This document shows, piece after piece, positions 14,969 to 23,628 of a stretch of DNA of 43,709 nt. The notes beneath the pieces are model-generated. The model did no database searches. It was not told the origin of the DNA and was given only the letters and a program-made list of their open reading frames with translations. How positions within the stretch are numbered: position 1 is the first letter of the stretch; every line of letters begins with the position of its first letter. Origin of the DNA: Acidobacteriota bacterium (GTDB lineage Bacteria > Acidobacteriota > Blastocatellia > Pyrinomonadales > Pyrinomonadaceae); assembly GCA_019639215.1 (NCBI GenBank), contig JAHBSH010000010.1:1-43709 (forward strand). The letters are read 5' to 3'. Position numbers and translations under genes: made by a program.

Positions 14969-16633
14969 TTAGTGTTTGAAATGGCGAATGCCGGTGAATG
15001 CCATTGTTATGCCGTGTTCGTTTGCAGCTTCGATAGATTCATCGTCTTTTATTGAACCGCCAGGCTGGATGATCGCGGTCACGCCGAAGGACGCGGCTTC
15101 GTCAACATTATCGCGGAAAGGGAAGAACGCGTCCGAAGCAAGTGCCGAACCTTTTACCGGCAGTTCAAAGCGTTCGGCACGCATGGCGGCGATGCGGACA
15201 GAATCAACGCGGTTCATTTGTCCGGCGCCAACGCCAAGAGTCTGGTTATTGTTTGCGAAGACTATGGCGTTCGATTTCACATGCTTTGCCACGTTCCACG
15301 CAAGAAGCATGGAGCTGAGTTCCTCGTCGGTCGGCTTTCGGTTCGTTACGATGTTCATATCATCTGCGGACAGGCGATGGCGGTCTTTGTCCTGAACCAG
15401 AAATCCGCCGGAGATCTGTTTGTATTCCGTCCCGTCTGAGTCCGGTCCGGCGTCGGCTTTCAACACACGCAGATTCTTTTTAGAGGATAAAATGTTCAGT
15501 GCTTCGTCATCAAATTCCGGAGCGATCACGACCTCGGTAAAGACATTTATTACCTCTGATGCGACGGCGGCATCAACCACACGGTTACAGGCGACGATGC
15601 CGCCAAAAGCTGAGACCGGATCAGTTGAAAGTGCCCGTTTATAGGCTTCCAGAGCAGAACTTCCAAGACCGACACCCGAAGGATTTGTATGTTTGATGAT
15701 CGCGACGGCAAGTTCGTCAAAGTCATTGACAAGGTTCCATGCGGCCTCGGCGTCAACATAATTATTGAACGACATTTCCTTGCCATGAAGCTGTTCCGCT
15801 TCGGCAATACCGCGGCCGGAACCATCAGAATATAGAGCGGCCTTTTGGTGAGGATTTTCACCGTAGCGGAGGTCGATGACCTTTGCCAATTCGACAATGC
15901 CGTATTCAGGAAAGCTCTCTTCGCCTGATCGTTCTGCGTCAGCGGTTTCGTTTTCTTCCAACTCCGAAGCATCTATGAATATAAGATCGCCAAGCGGATT
16001 GAGAGGCTCCAAGCGGTCAAGGTCATCGTTTGACAGCTGCGATGCAAGGTAAGAAGAGATGGCGAGGTCGTAGCTTGCGGTACGCGTATAAGCCAGAGCG
16101 GCAAGTCTTGCCCGTGTTTCCAGCGAGAGCGAGCCGTCGTTCGCACGCATTTCCTCAATGACCTCGGGGTACAACCGTGTGTCGGTCACAACCGCGACAT
16201 CACGCCAGTTCTTTGAGGCGGAGCGGATCATCGCAGGGCCGCCGATGTCTATGTTCTCAACAGCTTCTTCGAGCAGAACGTCTTCGTTTTCAATGGTCTT
16301 TTCAAACGGATAAAGATTGATTACGACCATATCGATCGGTTCAATACCGTGTTCTTTCATTGAGGCAAGGTGTTCGTCGTTATCCCGAAGCGCTAGAAAA
16401 GCTCCGTGGATCTTCGGATGAAGCGTTTTTACGCGTCCGTCCATCATCTCTGGAAAACCCGTTACTTCGACAACATCCTTTACGGTGATACCGGCCTCGC
16501 GAAGCGTTCGGGCAGTTCCTCCGGTCGAGATGACCTCGACATCCATTTCAACCAATGCTCTGACAAAATCCACTGCGCCGTCCTTGTCCGAAAGGCTGAC
16601 GAGCGCCCGGCGTATCTTTCTATTTTCTGACAT
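14969..16633 (-). CDS. purH: Bifunctional AICAR transformylase/IMP cyclohydrolase
   Basis: PurH catalyses the last two steps of purine synthesis: formylation of AICAR with 10-formyltetrahydrofolate, then ring closure to IMP. The 554-residue product has the N-terminal MGS-like cyclohydrolase domain (residues 8-200: RALVSLSDKDGAVDFVRAL, STGGTARTLREAGI, GRVKTLHPKIHG) and the C-terminal transformylase domain with DLRYGENPHQKAALY, the Lys-His pair in AIIKHTNPSG, and SDAFFPFRDNVDEAA plus QPGGSIKDDE near the end. Length is slightly above the family norm; an acidic insert near 230-250 (ELEENETADAERSGEESF) explains it. It is transcribed alone; a terminator-like hairpin precedes it. Confidence 0.96.
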   Translation of the reverse strand: MSENRKIRRALVSLSDKDGAVDFVRALVEMDVEVISTGGTARTLREAGITVKDVVEVTGFPEMMDGRVKTLHPKIHGAFLALRDNDEHLASMKEHGIEPIDMVVINLYPFEKTIENEDVLLEEAVENIDIGGPAMIRSASKNWRDVAVVTDTRLYPEVIEEMRANDGSLSLETRARLAALAYTRTASYDLAISSYLASQLSNDDLDRLEPLNPLGDLIFIDASELEENETADAERSGEESFPEYGIVELAKVIDLRYGENPHQKAALYSDGSGRGIAEAEQLHGKEMSFNNYVDAEAAWNLVNDFDELAVAIIKHTNPSGVGLGSSALEAYKRALSTDPVSAFGGIVACNRVVDAAVASEVINVFTEVVIAPEFDDEALNILSSKKNLRVLKADAGPDSDGTEYKQISGGFLVQDKDRHRLSADDMNIVTNRKPTDEELSSMLLAWNVAKHVKSNAIVFANNNQTLGVGAGQMNRVDSVRIAAMRAERFELPVKGSALASDAFFPFRDNVDEAASFGVTAIIQPGGSIKDDESIEAANEHGITMAFTGIRHFKH

Positions 16634-16666
16634 ATTGAATAATGATAGTTATCAAGTCTTTAAAAT

Positions 16667-16690
16667 CAAAAAGCGGCCACTGTGACCGCT
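16667..16690 (-). terminator. Terminator between the small peptide gene and purH
   Basis: On the reverse strand AGCGGTCAC and TGGCCGCT form an 8-bp stem with one G-T pair and a three-base loop (16690 down to 16672), followed by TTTTTGATTTT. It lies 38 bases before the purH start codon, so it either ends the transcript of the small upstream frame or attenuates purH. Confidence 0.55.
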
Positions 16691-16787
16691 GAAAATTTAG
16701 TTTATTAGAGGCAGAATTCCGTGAATGGTTTCACACGGTCTGCCATGCTTATCACTTCCGGCATTGTGCAATAAAAGGCCTGAACCA

Positions 16788-16865
16788 TTAGAATATGAAT
16801 CTGCCGAGGAACAGCAGACTCAGTATCAAAGCCAGAGCGTAAGCGACAATTTTGATCAGACTCAT
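16788..16865 (-). CDS. Possible 25-residue single-pass membrane peptide
   Basis: A short reverse-strand frame from ATG 16865 to TAA 16788 encodes 25 residues starting MSLIKIVAYALALILSLL and ending in GRFIF, almost all hydrophobic, as in small membrane proteins. AAGGA lies about 11 bases before the start, and a T-tailed hairpin (16690-16667) closes the unit about 100 bases later. It sits alone between purH and the divergent M61 peptidase. I know no family for it. Frames of this size arise by chance, so the call rests on the ribosome site, the clean hydrophobic profile and the terminator. Confidence 0.4.
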   Translation of the reverse strand: MSLIKIVAYALALILSLLFLGRFIF

Positions 16866-16932
16866 ATGATTGTCTTTTCCTTAGAAGCGGTACAAGATGC
16901 CGAAAGCCTAGTTTAGATTTCTACGTATAAAG

Positions 16933-18411
16933 ATGTCAACGCGTTTTTCCCCGATAACCTGTATTTTGGCGTGTTTCGGGCTGATTTTACAAAATTTTAC
17001 ATTTGCGGCGGGCCAGGATATTACCGCGCAGGTGAAAATTGATGGAAAAACAGGGAAGTTGGTCGTTATCGGACAGCTTTCGCCGAACGCTGCAAAGGGT
17101 TTCAGGCGAAACCTGGGGTTTATCAGATCACGACAAAATATATTGCAGATCTCCGAAATGATGGCAATTGGAGCAGATGGCGATCTGGTCAAGTTAACTA
17201 AACTGTCGCCTACAGAATGGGTAGCGGATGCAGATATAGTTTCGTGGAGATATACAATCGATGCTCAAGCTGGGAATGGTTCGGACATCAGAGCCGGTAA
17301 TTCTTGGATAAAGGGCGATGATGGAGTGCTGATGTTTGAGGACATATTACCTGCCTTCGGTATTAACGGCGTTCCTGTATCGGCTGAGATCGAAATAGAA
17401 ATGCCCGAAAGGTGGCGGCTATTCTCGTCTGAAAACGATGGCGGGAATATTATAAGGACGGCTGATCTGGCAAGTTCCATTGCGGGTGTTGGCAGCGGAT
17501 GGGAATTGGTAAATGTAAACACATCTGCTGGTAGTTTAAGATTGATACGGATGGGCCTTTGGGGGCCAAGCACTGAGCAAATGAGCAATGCGTCGGCAGA
17601 GATCTTCAATAACTATGTTGATGTCTTTGGTTCTCCTGCTTCGGAAAATAGCCTGATAATCTTGGCCCGGCGGTCAAGTCCTGCGTTCGACGAATGGGAA
17701 GCCGAGGTGCGTGGAGCGACAGTTGTCATTGCATCATCGGATGCCACATTGCCCGGCCTTTCCGTGCAGCAGCTTCACGAACAACTACGGCATGAGATAT
17801 TCCACCTTTGGGTGCCGAACGGCGTTAACCTGACCGGAGAATATTCATGGTTCTATGAGGGCTTCGCTCTATATCAGTCACTGCGAACAGCGTTGCAATT
17901 AAATCGTATAAGTTTTAATGATTTCCTCGATACGATATCTAAAGCCTATTCCGTTGATGTTGGGGTTGGGCAACGCAGATCGCTGGTGGAGCTGGCAAAA
18001 GATCGACGGGAGCGTCACGGGACGGAGCTTTATGCACGAGGGCTGCTGGTCGCGTTCATGACCGACGCTGCTATGCTCCAGCGTTCAAAAGACCGTTCCG
18101 TCGAAAACCTGCTCAGCGAAGTTTTCAAAAAACATCATCGTTCGCCGACGGTCGCCGATGGGAATAATGCTGTTTTAGGGATAATGAAAGGCCACAGGGA
18201 GATCGCTCCGATAGTTCGACGCTTCATTGAGGGAAGCGAAAAAGCCGATCTTTCCGATACTACGAAGGCAGTTGGGCTTAGTTTTCAGGACGTGGCTGGA
18301 AGTAAGAGACTCAGGGTTGTTGAAAAACCCTCTGGCCGACAGAGGGCGATACTTGATAAATTGGGATATAATAATTGGCGTAAAAGCCGGAAATACCAGA
18401 ATGAGAACTAA
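16933..18411 (+). CDS. Secreted M61/M1-like metallopeptidase (gluzincin)
   Basis: The 492-residue product has a signal peptide (residues 1-26, ending FAAGQ), a beta-rich N-terminal region and a zinc-peptidase core: HEIFH (His287, Glu288, His291) with the third ligand Glu309 in WFYEGFALY. This spacing (HExxH-17-E) is that of the gluzincins, and the order of domains resembles the M61 glycyl-aminopeptidase family. It would act in the periplasm or outside. Its last 11 bases overlap the start of the SH3 lipoprotein gene, implying one transcript. It is shorter than typical M61 members, and I saw no clear C-terminal PDZ domain. Substrate unknown. Confidence 0.8.
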   Translation: MSTRFSPITCILACFGLILQNFTFAAGQDITAQVKIDGKTGKLVVIGQLSPNAAKGFRRNLGFIRSRQNILQISEMMAIGADGDLVKLTKLSPTEWVADADIVSWRYTIDAQAGNGSDIRAGNSWIKGDDGVLMFEDILPAFGINGVPVSAEIEIEMPERWRLFSSENDGGNIIRTADLASSIAGVGSGWELVNVNTSAGSLRLIRMGLWGPSTEQMSNASAEIFNNYVDVFGSPASENSLIILARRSSPAFDEWEAEVRGATVVIASSDATLPGLSVQQLHEQLRHEIFHLWVPNGVNLTGEYSWFYEGFALYQSLRTALQLNRISFNDFLDTISKAYSVDVGVGQRRSLVELAKDRRERHGTELYARGLLVAFMTDAAMLQRSKDRSVENLLSEVFKKHHRSPTVADGNNAVLGIMKGHREIAPIVRRFIEGSEKADLSDTTKAVGLSFQDVAGSKRLRVVEKPSGRQRAILDKLGYNNWRKSRKYQNEN

Positions 18412-19534
18412 ATTCGCATCCATCCTAATTTGCCTTTTGCTTACGGGCCTGACATCAGGCTGCAGTCTGCTTGATTCGATAGTCGGCGGTTTTTCAAAGG
18501 CTGTCGGCCTGAGTGATACAGCGATAGTCATAGCCAAAACGGCGCAGATCAGAACTTCGTATGCCGTTGTCGCTGCCGATCTGTTGGAGGTCAAGCGAGG
18601 TGAGCGGCTCGATGTACTGGATCAGACCGAGTTTGAGAGGGTGTTGTGGTATCGCGTCAGAGCACGTGATGAAGAGAATACCGAGGGCTGGATAGAAGCT
18701 CAGAACGTCATTACCAATGAGGTGTTGGAAAGTTCGCAAAAGCTGTCTGAAAACTTTAAGGACCTGCCGCCGCAAGCAGCGGGCAAGCTGAGAGCAGCCT
18801 CAAATCTGCGGCTTTCTCCAGATATGAAGGCAGAGAACGTTTTATTCAGACTGGCGAACGGATCGACCTTTGAGATCATGGATTGGAACTTTGTTCCAAA
18901 AGGGTCAACAGGTGACGAGGGAGAAGGCGAGAAAGGGCCAGCCGGAAGCGATTCTGATGAAGATATCGAAGCGGCGAAGGAAGAGGGCGAACCCGAAAAA
19001 ATAGATGAAAAGTATGACATCTGGTATCTGGTAAAGCTTGACCCTTCTGTTTCCCCGGCTCCGGCGGGATGGCTTTTTGGCCGACAGGTCGAACTGAACG
19101 TACCGTCAGAGATCGTCTTTTTTCAACAGAATAACAGAAAATTCGTGACCTGGCAGAGGCTTGATTCAGATATTCCGGGAACTCAGGTGTCAACAGACCG
19201 AACAGCGACACCGGGAAATTGGGTAATACTGACACGCACGAATATTTCAAAAGCTGTTGACGGTGTCGAACCTGATTTCGATGGAATACTTGTGCTTGCC
19301 TTCGATAAATACGATCAGTCGTTCTATACGGCATGGCGTTCCACGGGAGATGTTTGGGGCAGTCTCCCTCTTAGGGTCGAGGGATCGGGCGACAATAAAA
19401 CGTTCACAATAAAGCTCCGCCACCCCGAAGGCAGAATGGATGACAAGCGATTTGTCGTATTTCGCGACCGGAACCGCATTCGCGTAACGCCGCCCGAGGA
19501 TGTTGCTCAATATATGGAATCGCGCAAAAGGTAG
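18401..19534 (+). CDS. Lipoprotein with bacterial SH3-like domains
   Basis: Start ATG 18401 lies inside the end of the M61 gene and gives a clean lipoprotein signal (MRTKFASILICLLLTGLTSGC, lipobox LTSGC, Cys at 21), which makes it better than an upstream in-frame start at 18227. The 377-residue product has an SH3-like segment at about 45-105 (AQIRTSYAVVAADLLEVKRGERLDVL ... GWIEAQNV) and a second at about 125-230 (LRAASNLRLSPDMKAENVLFRLANGSTFEIM ... GWLFGRQVEL), split by an acidic Gly/Glu insert. SH3b domains often bind peptidoglycan or peptides. The C-terminal 130 residues are unrecognised. Lnt in this window would complete its acylation. Confidence 0.75.
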   Translation: MRTKFASILICLLLTGLTSGCSLLDSIVGGFSKAVGLSDTAIVIAKTAQIRTSYAVVAADLLEVKRGERLDVLDQTEFERVLWYRVRARDEENTEGWIEAQNVITNEVLESSQKLSENFKDLPPQAAGKLRAASNLRLSPDMKAENVLFRLANGSTFEIMDWNFVPKGSTGDEGEGEKGPAGSDSDEDIEAAKEEGEPEKIDEKYDIWYLVKLDPSVSPAPAGWLFGRQVELNVPSEIVFFQQNNRKFVTWQRLDSDIPGTQVSTDRTATPGNWVILTRTNISKAVDGVEPDFDGILVLAFDKYDQSFYTAWRSTGDVWGSLPLRVEGSGDNKTFTIKLRHPEGRMDDKRFVVFRDRNRIRVTPPEDVAQYMESRKR

Positions 19535-19537
19535 AAC

Positions 19538-19897
19538 ATGCAGGACGGACCAAATGTAATGGATGCGATATCAGAGCCGGTAGAAATGGAAATTACCGAT
19601 TCGTTGGATCTGCACGCATTTCGGCCAGGAGATACCGCTGATGTTCTTCGTGCCTATCTGGATGAAGCGGTGAAAGCAGGTTTAAAATTCGTAAGAATAA
19701 TCCACGGTAAAGGTATAGGCGTTCAAAGAGAGATCGTCAGAAAAGTATTAGGCGAAACAGCCTTCGTTACCGGTTTCAAATCAGGTGACGAACTTTCCGG
19801 CGGTTGGGGAGCGACCATTGCTGAACTGGATGTCAACGCTTACGGGTCTTCGATAACATCAGCCCAAGATCCGTCGTCTTCCTCATCAGGCTCATAG
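19538..19897 (+). CDS. Stand-alone Smr-domain protein
   Basis: The 119-residue product is essentially one Smr domain, the nuclease-like fold found at the C-terminus of MutS2. Signature motifs are present: LDLHAFRPGDT (residues 23-33), IIHGKGIG (54-61, the HGxG motif) and GGWGATIAEL (88-97). Stand-alone Smr proteins may nick branched DNA or cut RNA; the role here is not known. It lies 3 bases after the SH3 lipoprotein stop, likely co-transcribed. Its last 58 bases overlap the convergent coiled-coil gene. AAAGG precedes the ATG. Confidence 0.88.
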   Translation: MQDGPNVMDAISEPVEMEITDSLDLHAFRPGDTADVLRAYLDEAVKAGLKFVRIIHGKGIGVQREIVRKVLGETAFVTGFKSGDELSGGWGATIAELDVNAYGSSITSAQDPSSSSSGS

Positions 19898-20103
19898 ACA
19901 GATGAGAGGAGCAATTCCTGTTCTTCGAGCTGTCGTTCGGCTGCTTCGAGACGGTTGGTAAGACGCCTACATCTTCTTTCAAGGATCTTCAACCGCTCCT
20001 TTCGTTCGCGGTCGAGACGGTCCAGATAGAGCATATAGGACATCTGAAGTCCGGCAATGCCGGTGAGTACAAGACAGATACATATCAGAACGTAATAAAG
20101 CAT
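19840..20103 (-). CDS. Small membrane protein with coiled coil
   Basis: The 87-residue product has one N-terminal membrane helix (residues 3-27, VLICICLVLTGIAGLQM), a long charged heptad region (30-70: RLDRERKERLKILERRCRRL ... RQLEEQELLL) and an acidic tail. This design, like FtsB/FtsL-type or other septal and envelope adaptors, is too regular for a chance frame. No family is recognised. Its 3' end overlaps the Smr gene by 58 bases in convergent orientation. GGAA lies 5 bases before the ATG. Confidence 0.65.
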   Translation of the reverse strand: MLYYVLICICLVLTGIAGLQMSYMLYLDRLDRERKERLKILERRCRRLTNRLEAAERQLEEQELLLSSVYEPDEEDDGSWADVIEDP

Positions 20104-20314
20104 AACCGTTCCATTTATTCAGCCGAGGTAGTCGCAGTGCAGAGCCTTGGCCGGATACTATCGAACTCATGTGTTCTAAACTCTACTATACTCTTGACCT
20201 GTCAGTTGATAAAGGCAACAATCGAACAAAGAGCATTGAGGGTTTGACCGTAAAACGGCTCGGCTTTCGGGTATCTGGAAATAAGCTTTTATTCGGACTC
20301 TTCTGAATGGCTGG

Positions 20315-20752
20315 ATGGAAATGCAGAATCTACAACTTGTTTACACACTCCTCTGTGACGACGTGCGCATAGAAATGGGCAACAAAATATCCTTGATGGG
20401 AATATTTCAGAACATCATGGTCGAAAAGCTGCCCGTGTCGCTGATAAAATTTGCCGTAATAAACCATTGGAAGGGAGCGGGCCATTACCAAACAGAGGTT
20501 CGCATACTCTCTCCTGACAGATTAAATGTTGTCGTGACGTCACAAACAACGCCGATAGAACTGGCTCCGGGCGGTTTTACCGACAATGTCAGCTTTTTTG
20601 TTAACGTGGTATTTCCAACAGCAGGCACTTACTGGATCCAAACCTTGGCCGACAGGGATGTCATCGAAGAAATGCCGCTGATAGTTGCTGATGCGGCTGC
20701 GGCAAATCAAATGGCAAATCCGCCCGAACAGATCTCGGAAACGATCAACTAA
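20315..20752 (+). CDS. DUF6941-like conserved protein
   Basis: The 145-residue product starts NLQLVYTLLCDDVRIEMGNKISLMGIFQNI, a pattern of a conserved cytoplasmic beta-sandwich family (DUF6941) with no known function. The rest alternates beta strands (YQTEVRILSPD, FFVNVVFPTAGTYWIQTLADRDVIEE). There is no signal peptide. ATG 20315 and 20321 are both possible starts, two codons apart; neither has a strong ribosome site. It stands alone between the coiled-coil gene and the convergent operon to its right, with 211 bases of upstream DNA in which I see nothing else. Confidence 0.7.
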   Translation: MEMQNLQLVYTLLCDDVRIEMGNKISLMGIFQNIMVEKLPVSLIKFAVINHWKGAGHYQTEVRILSPDRLNVVVTSQTTPIELAPGGFTDNVSFFVNVVFPTAGTYWIQTLADRDVIEEMPLIVADAAAANQMANPPEQISETIN

Positions 20753-20773
20753 AAGTCTAGAACGGTTATCGGC

Positions 20774-21406
20774 TTAGCTGTCATCAGCGGATTCATCCAG
20801 CGTGATCGCTGTTCTGTAAACCTGTGGGCCGTCAACGTTCAGCATCTTTTCCCCTGATGCTTTTCCAAGTTTTGCAACGAGCTTTAATTTAGCGGCACCT
20901 TTAGGACGGCGAAAACCAAAATCACCGTTCGTGCTGGTATAGCCGGTCGCAACCCTTCTTTCGGAACCGTCCGCTCTAACCTCAAACAGTTCGACCTTGG
21001 CTCCTCCGACGCTTCTACCCTGTTTTGTAAAAACGCTGCCACGGATGAGGACGAGATTTCCTTCGTCCACCGACAGTACCAGATTTCCGCCAAGATCAAT
21101 GACCTTGTCCGTTACTTTGACGCCAAATTTTACACCCATCGAGAAGCCGTCTGCGTCTATCGCAACATTATATGTGCCGGGTTTAAGGCCCTCCATGCGA
21201 AATTCGCCCTTGGTGTTGGTCTTGACGGTCTTGATGTCATTTCCGTCCAGTCTGGCCGTTACCTCAGCATTTGGAATAGCCTTGCCGCGAGTGTCGCGAA
21301 CCTTTCCGCGGACGCCGCCACCCTGAGCAAGGACGGGCGACACGCCGATGGAAACGACGGCAAACATAACCGCACAGAACAGAACAATATATTTAGGCAT
21401 TGACAT
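20774..21406 (-). CDS. Secreted carboxypeptidase-regulatory-like domain protein
   Basis: The product has a signal peptide (from MSMPKYIVLFCAVMFAVVSI to VLAQ) and two consecutive beta-sandwich repeats: GGVRGKVRDTRGKAIPNAEV ... GEFRMEGLKPGTYNVAIDADGF (about 28-100) and VLIRGSVFTKQGRSVGGAKVELF ... GDFGFRRPKGAAKLKLVAKL (about 120-195). This is the CarboxypepD_reg-like fold, a stalk-type domain common in acidobacterial secretomes. ATG 21406 is chosen because the next upstream start (21436) would put 10 polar residues before the signal peptide; ATG 21400 is also possible. It overlaps the epimerase gene end by 14 bases, so the two are probably translated together. Confidence 0.78.
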   Translation of the reverse strand: MSMPKYIVLFCAVMFAVVSIGVSPVLAQGGGVRGKVRDTRGKAIPNAEVTARLDGNDIKTVKTNTKGEFRMEGLKPGTYNVAIDADGFSMGVKFGVKVTDKVIDLGGNLVLSVDEGNLVLIRGSVFTKQGRSVGGAKVELFEVRADGSERRVATGYTSTNGDFGFRRPKGAAKLKLVAKLGKASGEKMLNVDGPQVYRTAITLDESADDS

Positions 21407-22379
21407 AAGAGGCTTCGGGCTTTTTCCGAAATTCATCCATTACATCATTGATGATGTTATCCAGCGTTCGGGTTGGCTGGTAGCCGATCAAGCGTTTAGC
21501 TTTTTCAAGACTCGGGACACGTCTTCGCATGTCTTCAAAGCCATCACCATACGCTTCTTCGTACGGAATATATTTAAGCTCACTAGAACTTCCGGTCATC
21601 GCTACTGATTTTTCCGCAAGCTCATTTATTGAACATTCCTGGTCATTCCCAAGGTTTATGACCTGGCCGAAACACTCTGGTGTGTCAAGAAGTTTCGAAA
21701 GTCCGTCAACGACATCCAGGACGTGTCCAAAACATCGTGATTGCGTGCCGTCGCCAAAAATTGTTATTGGCTCGTTGTTTATCGCGGCGTTGACGAATCT
21801 TGGGACGACCATACCGTATTGGCCAGTCTGACGTGGGCCGACGGTATTGAACAGTCTGACCACAACGACGGGCAAACGAGTCTCTTTCCAGTGTGCAAGG
21901 GCGAGAAATTCATCCAGCGTTTTGGCGCAAGCATAAGCCCAGCGGTGTTTGTCCGTTGAACCTGTCAGCAGATCATCCTCTTCCTTAAATGGTACGGAAA
22001 TGCCCTTGCCGTAAACCTCTGAGGTGCTTGGGATAAGAACGCGTTTGCGATAGCGTGAACAGAAATCAAGCACGACATCGGTTCCACGAAAGATGGTTTC
22101 GATCGTGCTGACAGGTTTTTCCATTATCAGCTTTACGCCGACAGCACTTGCCATGTGGTAAACCCTGTCAGATTCGCGGATCAATTCCTCCATCAGCCGT
22201 GCGTTCAGCACAGTGTCGATGATCAGGCGAAATCCGGGCTTATCTTCAAGATGTGCGATATTTGAATAACGACCCGTTGAGAGGTTGTCGATGACCGTGA
22301 TCTCGTGTCCCTCGCCAATGAGTTTGTCCGCTAAATGGCTGCCGACAAATCCGGCCCCGCCTGTGATAAGTATTTTCAT
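21393..22379 (-). CDS. NAD-dependent sugar epimerase/dehydratase (extended SDR)
   Basis: The 328-residue product has the Rossmann start [16 protein letters not shown], the catalytic region PSTSEVYGKG with Tyr-x3-Lys in WAYACAKTLDE, and substrate-side motifs RLFNTVGPRQTGQYGMVVPRF and IFGDGTQSRCF. This is the nucleotide-sugar epimerase class (UDP-glucose/galactose type). The exact sugar cannot be read from sequence. It follows uxs by 19 bases and precedes the regulatory-like-domain gene, so the three form one operon probably feeding surface polysaccharide or glycan synthesis. Length is normal. Confidence 0.88.
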   Translation of the reverse strand: MKILITGGAGFVGSHLADKLIGEGHEITVIDNLSTGRYSNIAHLEDKPGFRLIIDTVLNARLMEELIRESDRVYHMASAVGVKLIMEKPVSTIETIFRGTDVVLDFCSRYRKRVLIPSTSEVYGKGISVPFKEEDDLLTGSTDKHRWAYACAKTLDEFLALAHWKETRLPVVVVRLFNTVGPRQTGQYGMVVPRFVNAAINNEPITIFGDGTQSRCFGHVLDVVDGLSKLLDTPECFGQVINLGNDQECSINELAEKSVAMTGSSSELKYIPYEEAYGDGFEDMRRRVPSLEKAKRLIGYQPTRTLDNIINDVMDEFRKKPEASYVNA

Positions 22380-22398
22380 ATATAAAATCTGGTGATCT

Positions 22399-23340
22399 TT
22401 ACTGAGCTTCGCAAAAGGGCCTGAAATGCTCTACGGTCTTTTTTAAACCTTCCGCCAGCGGAACCTTTGGTTCCCAGTTTAGCAGTTTTTTGGCCCGTTC
22501 GATATTTGGCTGGCGTTGTTTGGGGTCGTCCTGCGGAAGGGGCAGGTATTTGATATTTATATCTTTGCCGACCGCCTTACTGACCTCTTGGGCAAGCTCA
22601 TTCATCGTAAATTCGGTCGGATTACCGAGGTTTACCGGCATGTGGATATCGTCGGCCTCCGTATTCATCAGCTTTATCAGCCCTTCGACCAGATCGCTTA
22701 CGTAGCAGAAAGAGCGGGTCTGCGTGCCGTCACCATAAATGGTAACTTCTTCCCCTTTAAGTGCCTGTACAACAAAGTTAGAAACGACGCGCCCGTCATT
22801 TTCGAGCATCCGTTCGCCGTAAGTGTTGAAAATTCTGACAATTCGGGTATCTACATCATTCTGGCGGTTGTAATCCATCATCAGCGTTTCGGCGACGCGT
22901 TTACCTTCGTCATAACAGCTCCGGAGGCCGATAGGGTTCACATTTCCCCAATAATCCTCTGTTTGCGGATGTACTAACGGATCTCCATAGACTTCTGATG
23001 TCGATGCTTGCAGAATGCGGGCTTTGACACGTTTGGCTAGGCCGAGCATATTTATCGTTCCCATAACGCTTGTCTTGACCGTCTTTACGGGGTTGTATTG
23101 ATAGTGGACCGGAGAGGCGGGACAAGCCAGATTATATATCTGATCGACCTCTAGCAGGATCGGTTCGGTTACATCATGACGGACTATCTCAAATGTTTTG
23201 TTATCAAGCAGATGTGAGATATTTGCCCTGCGACCGGTAAAGAAATTATCAAGGCAGATCACCTCATTTCCTTCTTCCAACAGCCTTTCACAAAGGTGCG
23301 ATCCGATGAAACCGGCTCCGCCTGTTATCAATATCCTCAT
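22399..23340 (-). CDS. uxs: UDP-glucuronate decarboxylase (UDP-xylose synthase)
   Basis: UXS converts UDP-glucuronate to UDP-xylose with bound NAD. The 313-residue product (ATG 23340, [16 protein letters not shown]; an in-frame start 15 codons upstream adds a basic tail and is less likely) carries the family marks: [30 protein letters not shown], catalytic YDEGKRVAE (Tyr-x3-Lys) and [15 protein letters not shown]. One small deviation is [10 protein letters not shown], where Pro usually precedes Arg. It leads the operon uxs, epimerase, regulatory-like protein. The cytoplasmic soluble type (no membrane anchor) is indicated. Confidence 0.93.
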   Translation of the reverse strand: MRILITGGAGFIGSHLCERLLEEGNEVICLDNFFTGRRANISHLLDNKTFEIVRHDVTEPILLEVDQIYNLACPASPVHYQYNPVKTVKTSVMGTINMLGLAKRVKARILQASTSEVYGDPLVHPQTEDYWGNVNPIGLRSCYDEGKRVAETLMMDYNRQNDVDTRIVRIFNTYGERMLENDGRVVSNFVVQALKGEEVTIYGDGTQTRSFCYVSDLVEGLIKLMNTEADDIHMPVNLGNPTEFTMNELAQEVSKAVGKDINIKYLPLPQDDPKQRQPNIERAKKLLNWEPKVPLAEGLKKTVEHFRPFCEAQ

Positions 23341-23628
23341 ATTGTTTTGCTTTTTCCCGGGCAATTTACGTCTTTTTGCCGACAAAAAACTAATTATCCA
23401 TCAAGTGCTGTCTAGAAGCAATTTACAGGGTTAACAGCTAATATTCGCCTTTATGTTATTGAAGAAAGAGAAACATAATACTATCATCATTCGTAACACA
23501 CCCAATCGGAGTGGCAACACAAAAAAATAGCTGTGCGCTCGCACACCTGTATCAAGCCTGTCAGACGGTATCCAAAGATCAGTCGGACAGGATGTTATTT
23601 ATAGTTTAGAAAATCAGGAGATCGGAAA

